A DNA stretch of 41,855 nt from an uncultured beta proteobacterium (GCA_903938815.1 CAJAES010000058.1:1-41855); one strand, 5' to 3'; positions 17,039 through 25,617 are shown, numbered from the stretch's first letter. Notes: generated from the sequence alone by a model not told the origin. Translations and numbers: made by a program.

Positions 17039-17476
17039 TCAGACCGCGCGAGCCAGCGGAAGGGACAGAAAGAACGATACCCACAACGTGACCAGCAGGA
17101 CGAAGCTGCCGGCGAAGGCTGCCAGCCGGTGCATGACCCTGTTGTAGGTGCAGTGGATGAGGCTGTGAACCACGCGCAATGCCACAAAGACCCAGGCGCC
17201 CACGACCAGCCAGGCAGGCGTCTGGTTCGTGGCCAGCGCGACGGCCCCGAGCGAATAGAACAGGACAGGAACCTCCAGGAGATTCCTGAAGTTGTCCGCA
17301 GCCTGCACGTTTTCCAGCCGTGCGGCCATCTGGACGGAAGTGGACGCAGCTTGCGGATGGATGCGCTTGGCCCGCATCTCCTGCACCCGCGAGAAGAGAA
17401 GGCGAACACCGACGCCGAAGGTCAGGAGTACCAGTGCGAGCTGGGCAGCGATCAGATGGACGGCGTTGTCAGGCAT
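17039..17476 (-). CDS. MAPEG-family membrane protein
   Basis: 145-aa membrane protein with four helices and the MAPEG signature ADNFRNLLEVPVLFYSLG at about residues 60-77, followed by HSLIHCTYNRVMHRLAAF. I chose the ATG at 17476 (MPDNAVHLIAAQLALVLLTF), which places the first helix at the N-terminus. It is closer to the common bacterial MAPEG form than the gene at 8865-9275. Enzymatic role unknown. Confidence 0.85.
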   Translation of the reverse strand: MPDNAVHLIAAQLALVLLTFGVGVRLLFSRVQEMRAKRIHPQAASTSVQMAARLENVQAADNFRNLLEVPVLFYSLGAVALATNQTPAWLVVGAWVFVALRVVHSLIHCTYNRVMHRLAAFAGSFVLLVTLWVSFFLSLPLARAV

Positions 17477-17817
17477 ACGGATTTCTGGTCGGGTTCCGGT
17501 CTTGGGACAGAACGCTCTCAAGCGCTGTCGGCACGCTATCGGCGGCAGTATCCTCCTTACGATCGGATCTTGTCCCGCGTGTATGTACTGGCCCAAACAC
17601 CTCCTGCCGGCCGTAGCGGGCTTGCTCGTTGCGCCCTGATTCCGGGGAACCGCGCCGGCTTCGCCGCCCCACCCGCGAGCCATCCGGTCGATCGTGAACC
17701 CCGTCGGACCGCAGCGGCACACGAGATCGCGCAATCCGTCGTCGGACGCCCACCGGCACCGCAGACATGACGTCCAAGGTCATTGCCCTGGGCGGCTTCG
17801 GCGCCGAGCATCGGCTC

Positions 17818-18111
17818 ATGCGAAACATCCTTATCCTCGTGTTGGTGGCCTTCACCGGCCTCACCGCCCTTGCCGTCTCGGCCCACGGCCTGAGCGGCAT
17901 CTTCGGACCCCTCCTGGCCAATGCGGCCGGGCTGCAGGTTTTGGTCGATCTGATGATCGCCCTGGCGCTGTTTCTCGTCTGGATGTGGCGCGATGCACGA
18001 CGCCTGCACCGAAACCCCTGGCCGTGGCTTGCCCTGACGCTTGCCGCCGGCTCCTTCGGCCCGCTTCTTTACCTGCTCACGAGACGGCCGGAACTCGAAG
18101 TCGGGGCCTGA
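17818..18111 (+). CDS. DUF2834-like small membrane protein
   Basis: 97-aa protein on the plus strand, opposite to nearly all neighbours. It has three hydrophobic segments: MRNILILVLVAFTGLTALAV, VLVDLMIALALFLVWMWRDA and WPWLALTLAAGSFGPLLYLL. The order and the WMWRDARR motif resemble DUF2834 proteins. An in-frame ATG at 17767 would add 17 residues; neither start has a good ribosome site. The stop is part of GCCTGAGCGCGAGGG, again an R-box-like sequence. Function unknown. Confidence 0.7.
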   Translation: MRNILILVLVAFTGLTALAVSAHGLSGIFGPLLANAAGLQVLVDLMIALALFLVWMWRDARRLHRNPWPWLALTLAAGSFGPLLYLLTRRPELEVGA

Positions 18112-18160
18112 GCGCGAGGGCGCTGTCCGCGGGTTGCGCGAAGCTGCCCCGCGCCCGGCA

Positions 18161-18544
18161 CTACTTCGGCTTGACTCGCCATTCATAGCCACGCGGGCTG
18201 CGGCCGCGGAACGGATAGGTCGTGTCCCCGGGTTCGTAGACCAGCGTGACAGCAGGATCCCTGCACCCGTCGAACGTGACGCTGCGCTGGTCGATGGTCA
18301 CCGGCTTCTCGCAGGTGAGTTCGAAGGGTGCGATGAGCCGGATGCGCGCGAAGACGCCTTCCGCGCGCTGTTCGAAGACAAGCTCGGTCAGGCCCGACCC
18401 ACCGGGGCCCGCCCATTCAGCGCTCCAGCCGGCGGGCCGAAGCAATTCCTTCATCATTTCCTCGGAGCCTGCTGCCATGGCTTTGCCGGCTGCGGCTGAC
18501 ATGCCCAGAACGACGACAACGATGGCGATCAGACGTTGAACCAT
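18161..18544 (-). CDS. Hypothetical secreted protein, 127 aa
   Basis: The protein begins MVQRLIAIVVVVLGMSAAAG followed by KAMAAG, a Sec signal peptide with probable cleavage after AMA. The mature part has PAGWSAEWAGPGGSG, two cysteines (LTCEKPV, TFDGCRD) that may form a disulfide, and ends GYEWRVKPK. I do not recognise the family. The start at 18544 is preceded by AAAGGTG. It is divergent to the COG4315-type gene at 18678; the 133-bp space between them should contain both promoters. Confidence 0.7.
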   Translation of the reverse strand: MVQRLIAIVVVVLGMSAAAGKAMAAGSEEMMKELLRPAGWSAEWAGPGGSGLTELVFEQRAEGVFARIRLIAPFELTCEKPVTIDQRSVTFDGCRDPAVTLVYEPGDTTYPFRGRSPRGYEWRVKPK

Positions 18545-18677
18545 CACCTTTCGACCCTCCTCTTGAACGAGCGCGTATCCCACCGGGTCGGGACAGATAC
18601 GCCGATTGACCTGTCTCAAGCTGGGGGCTGTACCCATGTCGCAAGCTTAAAGCCGCCACGTATTCAGGGAGTTCCAT

Positions 18678-19052
18678 ATGCGCCCGAAGATGTTCGCTGC
18701 GCTGCCGATCTGGTTCATGGCCGTGTCGATCTTGTCTGCCGCGGCCCAACCCGTCGTTTCCGGAGGCCTGTTGCAAACGCCGGCTGGCCATTCGCTCTAC
18801 ACCTTCGACAACGACCCCGTCGGCTCAGGCCGAAGTGTCTGCAATTCGCCGTGCAGCAATATCTTCCCGCCCTATCTGGTCGTGGAAAACGACGTACCCA
18901 GAGGAGACTTCACCTTGGTTTTCCGCGACGATGGAGCCAGGCAGTGGGCCTACAAGGGCCGGCCCCTGTACAGGTTCTATGGTGACGAGAAGCCCGGGGA
19001 CCGAGGCGGCGACGGGCTCAACAGGAATCTCTGGCACATTGCGCAGCAGTGA
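18678..19052 (+). CDS. Secreted repeat protein (COG4315 type)
   Basis: 124-aa periplasmic protein on the plus strand. After a signal peptide (MRPKMFAALPIWFMAVSIL, cleavage near AAAQ) it carries LLQTPAGHSLYTFDND, CNSPCSNIFPPYLV with a paired CxxxC, and QWAYKGRPLYRFYGDEKPGD. These are the two repeats of the COG4315/secreted-repeat-of-unknown-function family. AGGGAG seven bases before the ATG is a strong ribosome site. The role is unknown; homologues are common in soil beta-proteobacteria. Confidence 0.85.
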   Translation: MRPKMFAALPIWFMAVSILSAAAQPVVSGGLLQTPAGHSLYTFDNDPVGSGRSVCNSPCSNIFPPYLVVENDVPRGDFTLVFRDDGARQWAYKGRPLYRFYGDEKPGDRGGDGLNRNLWHIAQQ

Positions 19053-19154
19053 GTTGCGCCGACGGCCATGCGTGAGGTCCGGAACACCCGCAAGCCCGCC
19101 GGGAGGCGCCACGGCCAGGCCCGCAAGCGCCGGTGCCGTATCCGCGACTGATGG

Positions 19155-19541
19155 CTACTGCCCTGCTGGCGGTTCCCAGAGCTCCACCTTGTTGCCTTCA
19201 GGATCGATGACCCAGGCGAACTTGCCGTACTCGGATTCATCGATCTTCTCGAGGACGTTGCAGCCCTCTTCCCGCAGGACGGCGACCAGGCCGCCGAGGT
19301 CCTCCACGCGGTAGTTCACCATGAAGCTCGAGGCGCTGGGCGCGAAGTGATCGCCCTGCGCAGGCCCGATGGACCAGATGGTGGTGCCACTCACCGGCTG
19401 CCCGTCACCATCAGTCCAGGTGAAGGCGGTGCCGCCCCACGCCTGGACGTCGATGCCGAGATGCCGCTTGTACCAGGCCTGCAGCGCAGGTGCGTCCTCG
19501 GCCTTGAAGAAGATGCCGCCGATGCCGGTGACTCGTTTCAT
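19155..19541 (-). CDS. VOC/glyoxalase-fold protein
   Basis: 128-aa vicinal oxygen chelate protein. It begins MKRVTGIGGIFFKAEDAPAL, contains WYKRHLGIDVQAWGG and MVNYRVEDLGGLVAVLREEG, and ends FAWVIDPEGNKVELWEPP, with the Glu of EGNKVELWE at the usual metal position. It resembles the common glyoxalase/bleomycin-resistance domain proteins, with no defined substrate. AGGTTCC stands upstream of the ATG. A nine-codon open frame with a strong AAGGAG site (19642-19668) lies 100 bp upstream on the same strand. Confidence 0.85.
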   Translation of the reverse strand: MKRVTGIGGIFFKAEDAPALQAWYKRHLGIDVQAWGGTAFTWTDGDGQPVSGTTIWSIGPAQGDHFAPSASSFMVNYRVEDLGGLVAVLREEGCNVLEKIDESEYGKFAWVIDPEGNKVELWEPPAGQ

Positions 19542-19709
19542 GGAACCTCCATTCGCAGCCCGTTGCGGGCGCCGAAGTTGCCTGCAGCCCGAGGCCCGCC
19601 GACGCAGGCTACTCGAGCACGACGGCAGTGCCGCTCGCCGATCACATCCGCGTGGTGGCGACCCGCATGGAATCTCCTTGTCGGGCAGACAGACAACTTG
19701 AACAGAACG

Positions 19710-20132
19710 TCAGCCCGCGGGCTTGGCCGGGACAGGCGCGTGCTGCGGAAACCTGGCAACGCATTCCGGGATGGGTTCGACATTCTTGAGAACCAGCTTC
19801 CAGGGATGAACGGCCAGCATGCTCTCGTGGCGAGCCACGAAGTAGTAGCGCAGGCATGCCTGCGCGTTCAACGGAACCACGGCGCTTGCGTTCATGCCTC
19901 GGCGGTCCTGGCGCGTGGTCGCCAGCAGAACCGAGCGCTGCCCGGGTTCTATCGTTTCCGACAGCGAGCCCCGCACGTCCAGCTTGCCATCCACGCCCAT
20001 GATCAGGACCTGTTCTTCGTGTCCGTCGGCACGCTCCAGTTTCTCGCCTGTGACCTCGGCATAAGGCCCGGTCGTCGCGCATCCGGCAACTGCGACAGCC
20101 AGCACGAAGAAAAGCGTCACTCGAATCGACAT
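19710..20132 (-). CDS. Hypothetical lipoprotein, 140 aa
   Basis: Predicted lipoprotein with signal MSIRVTLFFVLAVAVAGC and lipobox AVAGC at residues 14-18. The mature part includes GVDGKLDVRGSLSETIEPGQ and ACLRYYFVARHES, and ends in a Pro/Ala-rich tail. Family not recognised. Start at 20132 is preceded by GAGG. Its TGA lies inside GGCTGACGTTCTGTTCAAG, an attC R-box-like sequence. Confidence 0.72.
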   Translation of the reverse strand: MSIRVTLFFVLAVAVAGCATTGPYAEVTGEKLERADGHEEQVLIMGVDGKLDVRGSLSETIEPGQRSVLLATTRQDRRGMNASAVVPLNAQACLRYYFVARHESMLAVHPWKLVLKNVEPIPECVARFPQHAPVPAKPAG

Positions 20133-20345
20133 AGAACCTCGAAACCTCTGGCCACGCCCGCCGCCACGAAGGCCGAGCGTGAATTGAACTGAAACTGCCA
20201 CGAAACGCATGCTGCCACAGGCTGGCTGCCGCTACGGACTTCAGGCATGGGATGACCGGGCGACGTCGCAATCACACGCCGCACGCCGTCTGGCCCACCA
20301 ACATGACACGGGCGGCCCTGCACCGACGCTGGGTCGGCGCCGGGT

Positions 20346-21185
20346 CTAGGGCTTTGGAATCAGGGACAGGAATCCCGCCGTGGCGCTTCGCGCAGCCGGA
20401 AGGTTGAGCAGGGTGTGCGGAGCGCCTGGGATCAGCAGCACGGAAGCACGATTGTTGTCCTTGAGCGCCGCACCGCAGTGGCCTTGCGCCTCGGAGTTGC
20501 CGATCCAGGTGTTGGATTTCGAGAAGAAGGGGTCCGTGACGCTGATGACGTTGAGCACCGGCTTGCCAGGCTCGAACGCGTTCAACGGCTCCTTGACGAA
20601 GTAGTTCGTTTCGCAACTCCATGCGTACAAGGCGCGTGCGACGAACTCCGTACCGCGATATCGGGCGACCGGGACCGCGCCCTCACTGGTGCCAGCAAGC
20701 ACCAGGCTACCGGAATCGGCCCAGGCCTGGCTCTTCAGAGCCGCAACCGTTGGCGCGATCTCGGAGGCTCTGAGCGCGTGGATCCGTTCGTAGGAGCCCT
20801 TGTCGATCGGCGACTTGTATGTCACGTGCCCCGGCAGCGCGAACGAGTCGGGCGCGATGCTCGCGTAGCCCAGCCCAGCAAGCCATGCCTGCCACTCCCC
20901 GATGGCCTTGAGCCCCAGCCCGGACGAGCCGTGGAGGAAGACGACGACAGGAACCGCCCTGCCGCCGAGCTTCGGAATGTCCTTGAACTTTCCGCAGAAC
21001 GAGGGCCCGCCCGTTGCAGCCGCAGGCAGGCACACGTCGGCCTGCTGGACGGACGCGGCCAGGGACTCGCTCGTGTGGGCCCAGGCGTCCCCCTTGATTT
21101 CGCCAACCGGCGCCGCCGGCTGCGCGCCGACACCAGCGCTCGCAATCGTGAGCGCTGCCGCAATGGCAGGGATGAAGATGGGCAT
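20346..21185 (-). CDS. Secreted alpha/beta hydrolase (dienelactone hydrolase-like)
   Basis: 279-aa hydrolase with a signal peptide (MPIFIPAIAAALTIASAGVG, cleavage after GAQ or GVGA). The oxyanion region is VVVFLHGSSGLGLKA, the nucleophile elbow LAGTSEGAVPVA (G-x-S-x-G as GTSEG), a probable acid is in SVTDPFF, and the catalytic His in GAPHTLLN near the C-terminus. The layout fits the dienelactone hydrolase-like group, so an esterase acting in the periplasm is likely; substrate unknown. I took the ATG at 21185 because the hydrophobic signal begins there. Confidence 0.8.
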   Translation of the reverse strand: MPIFIPAIAAALTIASAGVGAQPAAPVGEIKGDAWAHTSESLAASVQQADVCLPAAATGGPSFCGKFKDIPKLGGRAVPVVVFLHGSSGLGLKAIGEWQAWLAGLGYASIAPDSFALPGHVTYKSPIDKGSYERIHALRASEIAPTVAALKSQAWADSGSLVLAGTSEGAVPVARYRGTEFVARALYAWSCETNYFVKEPLNAFEPGKPVLNVISVTDPFFSKSNTWIGNSEAQGHCGAALKDNNRASVLLIPGAPHTLLNLPAARSATAGFLSLIPKP

Positions 21186-21346
21186 GGAATCTACTTTCAC
21201 CTGGGATGTCGGGTTGTTGGCGTCGGGCGGCCTCGACTGGGGACGGCACACGCAGGCCCGCCATCGGCACATCGACCGCCGACAGGATGAAGCCGCCGTG
21301 TGCCGGGGTCAAGGCCTTTGATGGGCCGCGTGAACGAGGGCGAGTC

Positions 21347-21643
21347 TTACGAAGACTGGCGCGCGCTCGCAGATACGAGCCATTGCTCCGAAGCTTCGGC
21401 CAGAACCGCATTCATTCCACCTTCGCGCGCCACGGCCAGTTCACGCAGGCGATTCACCAGGTCGGCGGGCAGCCTGCACGACACGGCGATGAGCCTGTCG
21501 GCGGGCGCGGGCGGCTTCGGCACGGTCTTGTCCTTGGGCAGCGCAGAGCCCTGAGCGAATCGCTGCGGCACGGCCGCCGACTTCATCCGCCCGTCCAGCT
21601 TCTTCGCCATGTGTTTCTCGAGATCGGTCTTCTTCATGTTCAT
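21347..21643 (-). CDS. Ribbon-helix-helix-like small protein
   Basis: 98-aa basic protein, MNMKKTDLEKHMAKKLDGRM at the N-terminus, then RLIAVSCRLPADLVNRLREL, the beta strand plus helix of a CopG/Arc-type ribbon-helix-helix fold, and MNAVLAEASEQWLV as helix 2. It could be an antitoxin or local repressor, but no toxin gene is adjacent: the next genes are a hydrolase downstream and a YhhN protein upstream. Similar stand-alone proteins occur in beta-proteobacteria. Confidence 0.65.
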   Translation of the reverse strand: MNMKKTDLEKHMAKKLDGRMKSAAVPQRFAQGSALPKDKTVPKPPAPADRLIAVSCRLPADLVNRLRELAVAREGGMNAVLAEASEQWLVSASARQSS

Positions 21644-21871
21644 GGCGGGTATCCGGGTGATTGAACAGCGATTGTCGCCCGTGGACGGAGTCGCACCCCA
21701 GCCGCCCAGTCCGCATCGCAGCCAGGGCAGGAACACGAGTGTCCGGCTGAAAGCAGGCGGGGCACAGCCACGAGCCACGAGCCACCGGTACGCCACGCCA
21801 AGCCGCAGGGCGGGACGCGATGGATGCAGGCAGCTAATGCGCCGCTGCCGCCGCCCTGCGCCGCTGAAGCG

Positions 21872-22573
21872 TCAGGCCGAGCCGTGGGACCCCGCGACGG
21901 TCCACGCCAGCACGACCTGCGCCAGGAAGTAGCTTGGCCAACCCCAGAGCCGATTGACATGGCCTGGCCGCACGAAACGGTCCCGTGCGACCGAGATGTC
22001 GGACAGTGCGAACAGCAGCGCGCCAACGAGCACCGCCCAGCGTTGCGAGCCGAAGGCATGGCCCGCCGCAGCGACGCACATGCCAAGGATGACGAGCACA
22101 TAGGCACTGACCGGGCCCTTGAAGTCGCCCGGGGTGTGCGGCAGCAGCCAGCGCAGGACAAACGTGCCGAAGACCGCGGCCAGCACGCCGGCTGCGCCCA
22201 TGGCTGGAACAGACAACGCACCAGACAACACGCCAGACAGGCCACCAGACAGAAACGCCGCCGCGAACAGCACGTGCGACAGCAGGAAGACGGCCAGCCC
22301 TCCCATGAACGCCTTGGGCGCACGCGAAAGCAGCAAGGCATCTCCAAGCCAGCCGAGCAGCAGCGCGGCCAGGATGAACTGCCCGTACGTCGATGCGTGC
22401 GCACCGAGCGAGACTGCAATCAGCACGAAGAACGTGCTGGCAGCCATCTTGGCAGCGGCACGCCAGACCTGCGAGCCCAGACGGTCGACCGCCAGTAGAA
22501 CGAGAACCGATGCGATGCAGGCGACGGTGAGGGGGACGGGAGCGAACATTCGGGCGGACATTCGGACGGACAT
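21872..22573 (-). CDS. Lysoplasmalogenase-like YhhN/TMEM86 protein
   Basis: About 233-aa protein with seven or eight hydrophobic segments and the YhhN/TMEM86 signatures LGWLGDALLLSR in the first half and LLFALSDISVARDRFV in the second. TMEM86 proteins hydrolyse the vinyl-ether bond of lysoplasmalogen; bacterial YhhN roles are unclear. Three ATG codons at 22573, 22561 and 22549 lie in a 12-bp repeat (ATGTCCGYCCGA) and cannot be ranked by ribosome sites. The stop codon is inside GCCTGACGCTTC. Confidence 0.82.
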   Translation of the reverse strand: MSVRMSARMFAPVPLTVACIASVLVLLAVDRLGSQVWRAAAKMAASTFFVLIAVSLGAHASTYGQFILAALLLGWLGDALLLSRAPKAFMGGLAVFLLSHVLFAAAFLSGGLSGVLSGALSVPAMGAAGVLAAVFGTFVLRWLLPHTPGDFKGPVSAYVLVILGMCVAAAGHAFGSQRWAVLVGALLFALSDISVARDRFVRPGHVNRLWGWPSYFLAQVVLAWTVAGSHGSA

Positions 22574-22714
22574 TGGACGCCAGGCGATCAGGCCGACAAG
22601 TTCATTTCGGCAAGGGCCTGCGGGCACGTGTCGAGATGGTCGTGGTGAGCGAGCCTGCGTCTGGCCGGCCGCAACGGGCCCGATGAACGGAAGGCGCAGA
22701 CATCGGTCATCCTG

Positions 22715-23113
22715 CTATGCCATGTGTTCGATGCCAGGCGGAAGGCCGACCCAGGCATGCATTCGATCCTCGTACACGGAGAAGGACGGCGCAGGGAACG
22801 ACGGGTCCGCGAATGCCCCGACCGGCACGGCGATGCTGTCCTCGTCATAGCCTTCTACCGAGTAGTGCACCGTCGCGCCGCACCTGGGGCAGAAGCTGAA
22901 GGAGACCTTGTTGCCATCGTCTCCAGTCCTGATGTACTCGGTGGAGTCGCCACTCAGGACGACACCCGACCGCCTGAATCTCGCCTGCGCACCGAAGACA
23001 CTTCCCGTGCGGCGCTGGCAGGCCAGGCAGTGGCAGATCGAGACACGAACGGGCTCGTCTCGCGTCGTCAACGTCAACTGGCCACAACTGCAGGAAGCCG
23101 TTCTGGTGTTCAT
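22715..23113 (-). CDS. GFA-family zinc protein
   Basis: 132-aa GFA/CENP-V-like protein with CSC at residues 8-10, CHCLACQRRTGS in the centre (the motif common to most GFA proteins), and FCPRCGATVHY. It starts MNTRTASCSCGQLTLTTRDE. This is the second of four GFA genes. The C-terminal region (HAWVGLPPGIEHM) is the standard end of the family, so it looks complete. Confidence 0.88.
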   Translation of the reverse strand: MNTRTASCSCGQLTLTTRDEPVRVSICHCLACQRRTGSVFGAQARFRRSGVVLSGDSTEYIRTGDDGNKVSFSFCPRCGATVHYSVEGYDEDSIAVPVGAFADPSFPAPSFSVYEDRMHAWVGLPPGIEHMA

Positions 23114-23255
23114 CAGGCACTTTAATCGACGGGTTGCTGCGCAGGCAACAGGACAGCCCGCCCGCGGAAAGCGGCGGTCTCCTTGACGTTCCCTCGTCCC
23201 GCTGGGCTTCGCCGCAGGCGGGTCAGCAGACAGCTGGTTCGGTGTCGAGGCAAGA

Positions 23256-23834
23256 TCAGGCGGCAGGCGGCGGGCTCCATTCGAACGCCAAGGTCGTGGA
23301 GCCGTCGTCGTTCACCTGTCGAAGCGCCAGCGCCATGCCAACCTTGTCCAATACCCGCTGAGAGGCAAGGTTGCCGGGCGCGACGGTGGCGACGATCCGA
23401 CCGAGCCCATGGACAGAGGCACCGTAGCGCAGGAGCTGCAGCACGGCCTCGGATGCCAAGCCGACACCCCAGCGCGAGCGCAGCAGGGCGTACTTGATCT
23501 CCGGCACGACCTGCCCCCCCGGATGAACCAGTCCGGCAAACCCCGCCACGGCGCCCGAGCCCCGCTCGACGAGCGCGAACATCCCGTAGCCACGCCTCGC
23601 ATAGTTGGCCTCGGTGACCTTGAACCACTCCCGGCACTGGTCTTGGCCGAGGGGTTGGCCGTCGCCGACCCACTTCATGGCCTCGGCATCGGAGTACACG
23701 GCAAGCAAGGGCCCGAAGTCTCCGGCGACCCATCGCCGGCAGATCAGTCGCTCTGACTGAAAGACGGCGTGATACCCGGCCGCGGGGTCGGCCGCGCCGG
23801 TACGGCCCGGGTCGGGCACGTCGCTACGCCCCAC
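23256..23834 (-). CDS. RimJ/RimL-type GNAT acetyltransferase
   Basis: About 192-aa acetyltransferase. Signatures are FQSERLICRRWVAGDFGPLL at the N-terminus, motif A YALLRSRWGVGLASEAVLQL and motif B PGNLASQRVLDKVGM. The GTG at 23834 overlaps the stop of the upstream SnoaL-like gene by 11 bp, implying translational coupling. The stop codon is inside GCCTGATCTTGCC. The substrate is unknown. Confidence 0.85.
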   Translation of the reverse strand: MGRSDVPDPGRTGAADPAAGYHAVFQSERLICRRWVAGDFGPLLAVYSDAEAMKWVGDGQPLGQDQCREWFKVTEANYARRGYGMFALVERGSGAVAGFAGLVHPGGQVVPEIKYALLRSRWGVGLASEAVLQLLRYGASVHGLGRIVATVAPGNLASQRVLDKVGMALALRQVNDDGSTTLAFEWSPPPAA

Positions 23835-24174
23835 CTACGAACCAGACCTTGCTGATGCCGCCCGGCGTGACCTCGTAGATGGCCGCGACCTCCAGCGGTT
23901 CGCCGGGAACGCCCGTGACGTACTCCTGGTCGATGACCTTGTTCCCGAACACCATTCGATTGACCAGCTTCGCGTGAAGGCCGGGCAGGTTGAACCGGTT
24001 CCGGGCATAGTGCTCGGCCAGGCTCTGCTTGCCGCGAATGATGGGCTCGGCGTCCGGCAACCTGAAGACGACCACATCGTCGGTGTACTCGGCGACGAAC
24101 CGGTCGAGATCGCGTGCGTTGTAGGCGTCAAGCTGCCTTTGCGCAAAGGCAGCGGGGTCAAGGGTCTGGGACAT
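23824..24174 (-). CDS. SnoaL/NTF2-like protein
   Basis: 116-aa nuclear-transport-factor-2-fold protein: FAQRQLDAYNARDLDRFVAE, VVVFRLPDAEPIIRGK, LAEHYARNRF and GGISKVWFVGGA follow the order of a SnoaL-like polyketide-cyclase/steroid-isomerase domain. The ATG at 24174 (MSQTLDPAAFA) is chosen over an upstream start that adds 21 residues. The gene overlaps the downstream GNAT start, so the two form a pair. Function unknown. Confidence 0.82.
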   Translation of the reverse strand: MSQTLDPAAFAQRQLDAYNARDLDRFVAEYTDDVVVFRLPDAEPIIRGKQSLAEHYARNRFNLPGLHAKLVNRMVFGNKVIDQEYVTGVPGEPLEVAAIYEVTPGGISKVWFVGGA

Positions 24175-24253
24175 GTCTTGTGGCGTTGGAGAATGCTGGG
24201 GGCATGAGGGCTGATCGCCCTGCACGGCAGTGGACACCCGAGGGCGTCGGTGC

Positions 24254-24760
24254 TCAGGCCGACTCGGGGATTGCGGCCAGGCTGCTCAAGGTGTTCAGGC
24301 AGGCCTGCGCCACCTCCGCGCCCTTCTTGACGAAGTGACTCCGGAAGAACGCCAGGTGCTCCTCGTGCTCGTGGAAGTCCCTGGGTGTCAGCACGGAGGA
24401 GAAGACCGGCACATCCGTGTCGAGCTGCACACGCATCAATCCGTCGATGACGGCCGCCGCGACGAACTCATGCCTGTAGATGCCGCCGTTGACGACCAGG
24501 CCGCACGCGATGATGGCGTCGTAACGCCGCGTGCGCGCAAGACGCATCGCGAAGAGCGGGATCTCGAATGCGCCGGGCACGCTGTGGAATTCCAGGCATT
24601 CGGGCGGTAACCCACGCCGCTGGAACTCGGCTTGTATGGCGTCCGTCCCTGCGGACACGATGCCCTGATGCCAGGAAGCGGCAATGACGGCCACCTTGCG
24701 GGGCCTGGGTGCATCTGCCGCCGAGGATGGCTGCAGCAGATGCGGGGAGGTCTGATTCAT
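24254..24760 (-). CDS. ribH2: 6,7-dimethyl-8-ribityllumazine synthase, type II (RibH2)
   Basis: 168-aa lumazine synthase, the penultimate enzyme of riboflavin synthesis, condensing 3,4-dihydroxy-2-butanone 4-phosphate with 5-amino-6-ribitylaminouracil. Family signatures are VAVIAASWHQGIVSAG, VPGAFEIPLFAMRLA, GLVVNGGIYRHEFVA with the catalytic-region His, and VLTPRDFHEHEEH, which is characteristic of the RibH2 form. It is preceded by an FMN riboswitch and no other rib gene is near, so it is a stand-alone, flavin-regulated copy, probably additional to a housekeeping RibH. The stop codon is inside GCCTGAGCACC. Confidence 0.92.
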   Translation of the reverse strand: MNQTSPHLLQPSSAADAPRPRKVAVIAASWHQGIVSAGTDAIQAEFQRRGLPPECLEFHSVPGAFEIPLFAMRLARTRRYDAIIACGLVVNGGIYRHEFVAAAVIDGLMRVQLDTDVPVFSSVLTPRDFHEHEEHLAFFRSHFVKKGAEVAQACLNTLSSLAAIPESA

Positions 24761-24845
24761 GGGTGCTCTCCAAGCGAGTCGATACCAGAATCAGGGCGAA
24801 CGCATGCACAGTGCGAGCACCGCGGGCGCGCACCTTCGCAAGCGG

Positions 24846-24996
24846 TCTCTTTCATCCGGACTGTGACCGTCGGCTCTGGCATCGCACCAGATCTGCTGAC
24901 CCCGACGCCAGCAAGGGCGTGCATCGGGCGCTCGCGGGCTCCTGCAATCTCTCGCAGATACCGCCGGTGGGGAATCGCACCCCGCCCTGAGAACGC
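24846..24996 (-). promoter_or_regulatory. FMN riboswitch (RFN element)
   Basis: The minus strand reads TTCTCAGGGCGGGGTGCGAT, then TCCCCACCGGCGGTAT, GAGCCCGCGAGCGCCC, GTCAGCAGATCTGGTGCGAT, GCCAGAGCCGACGGTCACAG and TCCGGATGAAAGAGA. These are the conserved blocks of the RFN element in the correct order. It lies 85 bp before the ribH2 start on the same strand, so FMN should repress that gene. I see no clear intrinsic terminator with a T-run between the aptamer and the ATG, so translational or Rho-linked control is more likely than classical attenuation. A stem GCCAGCCGAGAGGCTGGC (25000-25018 area) precedes the aptamer. A weak -10-like TAGACT is at 25022-25027. Confidence 0.95.
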
Positions 24997-25108
24997 TGCC
25001 AGCCTCTCGGCTGGCGCCCGCAGTCTAGCGGACGTCGCGACCCGGTTCGAAGGCGGCCGAGGCAGGCATTGGAGAGCCCGGTGTGCGAACGACTCCACCG
25101 ACGGCGGA

Positions 25109-25585
25109 TCAGTCGTCCGGGCCACCACGCTGGCTGCGCGGCACCAACTCGAGCACCTCGTCGCCATGCTGGTCGACGGTGCCCGTGCCTTGCCACCCCA
25201 GATGGCGATAGAACCCAAACGACCGGACGGCAGGGTCGGCAGAGCAACCCAGAAACAGCCGCGTGTGACCGAGCCCGTGAAGGTGCGCGACGACCCGGGC
25301 GAGCAGTTCACGCCCGATTCCCAGATCCTCGTACTCCGGCTGCAGCGCGAGAACCACGACCTCGCCAGTCGATGCATCCCCGAAGCAGTAGCCCGCCATC
25401 TCGTTGCCCGCCATGCACACGAAGCCCGGCAGTTCACGGGCCCGTATGCCTTCGGCCCAGGACTCGACGGTGATGCCCATCGATGCCAGGTGGGCTGCGG
25501 AAATCGCGTTCTCGCGGGTCAGCCCACGGATGCGGATGCACTCCTGTGCATCCAGGGGTGAGGCAGATCTGTATTCGAGTTGCAT
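25109..25585 (-). CDS. GNAT family N-acetyltransferase
   Basis: 158-aa acetyltransferase, MQLEYRSASPLDAQECIRIR at the N-terminus, with motif A LQPEYEDLGIGRELLARVVA and motif B LGCSADPAVRSFGFYRHLGW. The ATG at 25585 is used. The upstream gene ends 32 bp before it, so the two may be cotranscribed. Downstream is the region containing the promoter side of the FMN riboswitch. Confidence 0.85.
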   Translation of the reverse strand: MQLEYRSASPLDAQECIRIRGLTRENAISAAHLASMGITVESWAEGIRARELPGFVCMAGNEMAGYCFGDASTGEVVVLALQPEYEDLGIGRELLARVVAHLHGLGHTRLFLGCSADPAVRSFGFYRHLGWQGTGTVDQHGDEVLELVPRSQRGGPDD

Positions 25586-25617
25586 GAAGGATGCGCGAGG
25601 GCTGGGCAGCACGAGGG

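Noticed and set aside
21347..21643. Toxin-antitoxin pair based on the ribbon-helix-helix protein
   Set aside because: No toxin-sized partner gene is adjacent on either side; neighbours are a hydrolase and a YhhN protein.
24761..24845. Rho-independent terminator between the FMN riboswitch and ribH2
   Set aside because: GC-rich segments can fold, but there is no T-run after a stem on the minus strand, so I do not call a terminator.
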